Part shown: positions 5,604 to 5,667 of the stretch, piece by piece
Numbering within the stretch: the stretch's first letter is position 1
Layout: each line of letters opens with the position of its first letter
Notes under the pieces: generated by a model
The model's database searches: none
What the model was told of the DNA's origin: nothing
What the model saw: only the letters and a program-made list of their open reading frames with translations
Assembly: GCA_943326315.2 (NCBI GenBank)
Contig: CALPSU020000180.1
Location: forward strand, 1 to 5,667
Source of the DNA: Chryseobacterium gleum
GTDB taxonomy: Bacteria > Bacteroidota > Bacteroidia > Flavobacteriales_D > Crocinitomicaceae
Direction: 5' to 3'
Length of the DNA stretch: 5,667 bases
Program-made: the position numbers and the translations under genes

Positions 5604-5667
5604 ATGTATAACGCACTTTTACACACACATTCTGGTTTACGATGGGTTGCTCTTATATTACTTATTG
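5604..5667 (+). CDS. Probable membrane protein, N-terminal fragment
   Basis: Only 21 codons are present before the right edge. The ATG at 5604 follows a -10-like element by 15 bases. The sequence MYNALLHTHSGLRW is followed by VALILLI, the start of a hydrophobic segment, suggesting an integral membrane protein whose first helix begins at about residue 14. The opening (MY-x-x-LLH-x-HSGLRW) resembles, from memory, small Bacteroidota membrane proteins sometimes labelled cytochrome B-like; the histidines H7 and H9 are visible but no function can be claimed from this fragment. It is separated from dprA by 68 bases with a possible terminator, so probably an independent transcript. Confidence 0.65.
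   Translation, partial: MYNALLHTHSGLRWVALILLI

Noticed and set aside
1..5667. Mobile element, prophage, CRISPR array, toxin-antitoxin or defence system.
   Set aside because: No transposase, integrase, long inverted repeats, spaced repeat array or defence-family protein is present; all full-length genes belong to core chromosomal families with intact frames. DprA alone is not evidence of a defence locus.

Overview
The window looks like an ordinary chromosomal segment of a low-GC member of the Bacteroidota, most likely order Flavobacteriales. The evidence is: the strongly AT-rich composition; several matches to the Bacteroidota -10 promoter consensus TAnnTTTG placed just before genes; few Shine-Dalgarno-like sites; and family signatures typical of the phylum. 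Those signatures are a DksA/TraR-like protein with most zinc ligands replaced, a long LspA with a periplasmic insertion, an HU-CCDC81/SPOR membrane protein, and KdsB, which implies a Kdo-containing outer membrane. Genus-level placement is not possible from this window.

Layout: (1) Positions 1-916, minus strand: an AIM24/TIGR00266 family protein followed 27 bases later by the first 31 codons of a RidA-family protein that runs off the left edge. (2) Positions 917-1133: a 217-base AT-rich divergent intergenic region with a good -10 element and a perfect 16-base direct repeat that makes up nearly all of the predicted leader of the next gene. (3) Positions 1134-2191, plus strand: a DksA/TraR-like regulator overlapping lspA (lipoprotein signal peptidase) by one base. 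(4) Positions 2218-4330, minus strand: kdsB and, downstream of it, the HU-CCDC81/SPOR gene with a promoter-like element almost touching its start codon. (5) Positions 4331-4434: a divergent promoter region. (6) Positions 4435-5535, plus strand: dprA. (7) Positions 5604-5667: the first 21 codons of a probable membrane protein.

Functionally this is a mix of envelope biogenesis (LspA, KdsB, the SPOR protein), transcription control (the DksA-like protein), DNA processing (DprA) and metabolite or stress housekeeping (RidA, AIM24). There is no sign of an insertion sequence, prophage, CRISPR array, toxin-antitoxin module or defence island. I found no credible new multi-gene system. The observations most worth a second look are the duplicated leader before the DksA-like gene, the HU-to-SPOR trans-envelope architecture with a probably leaderless mRNA, and the degenerate zinc site of the DksA-like protein.
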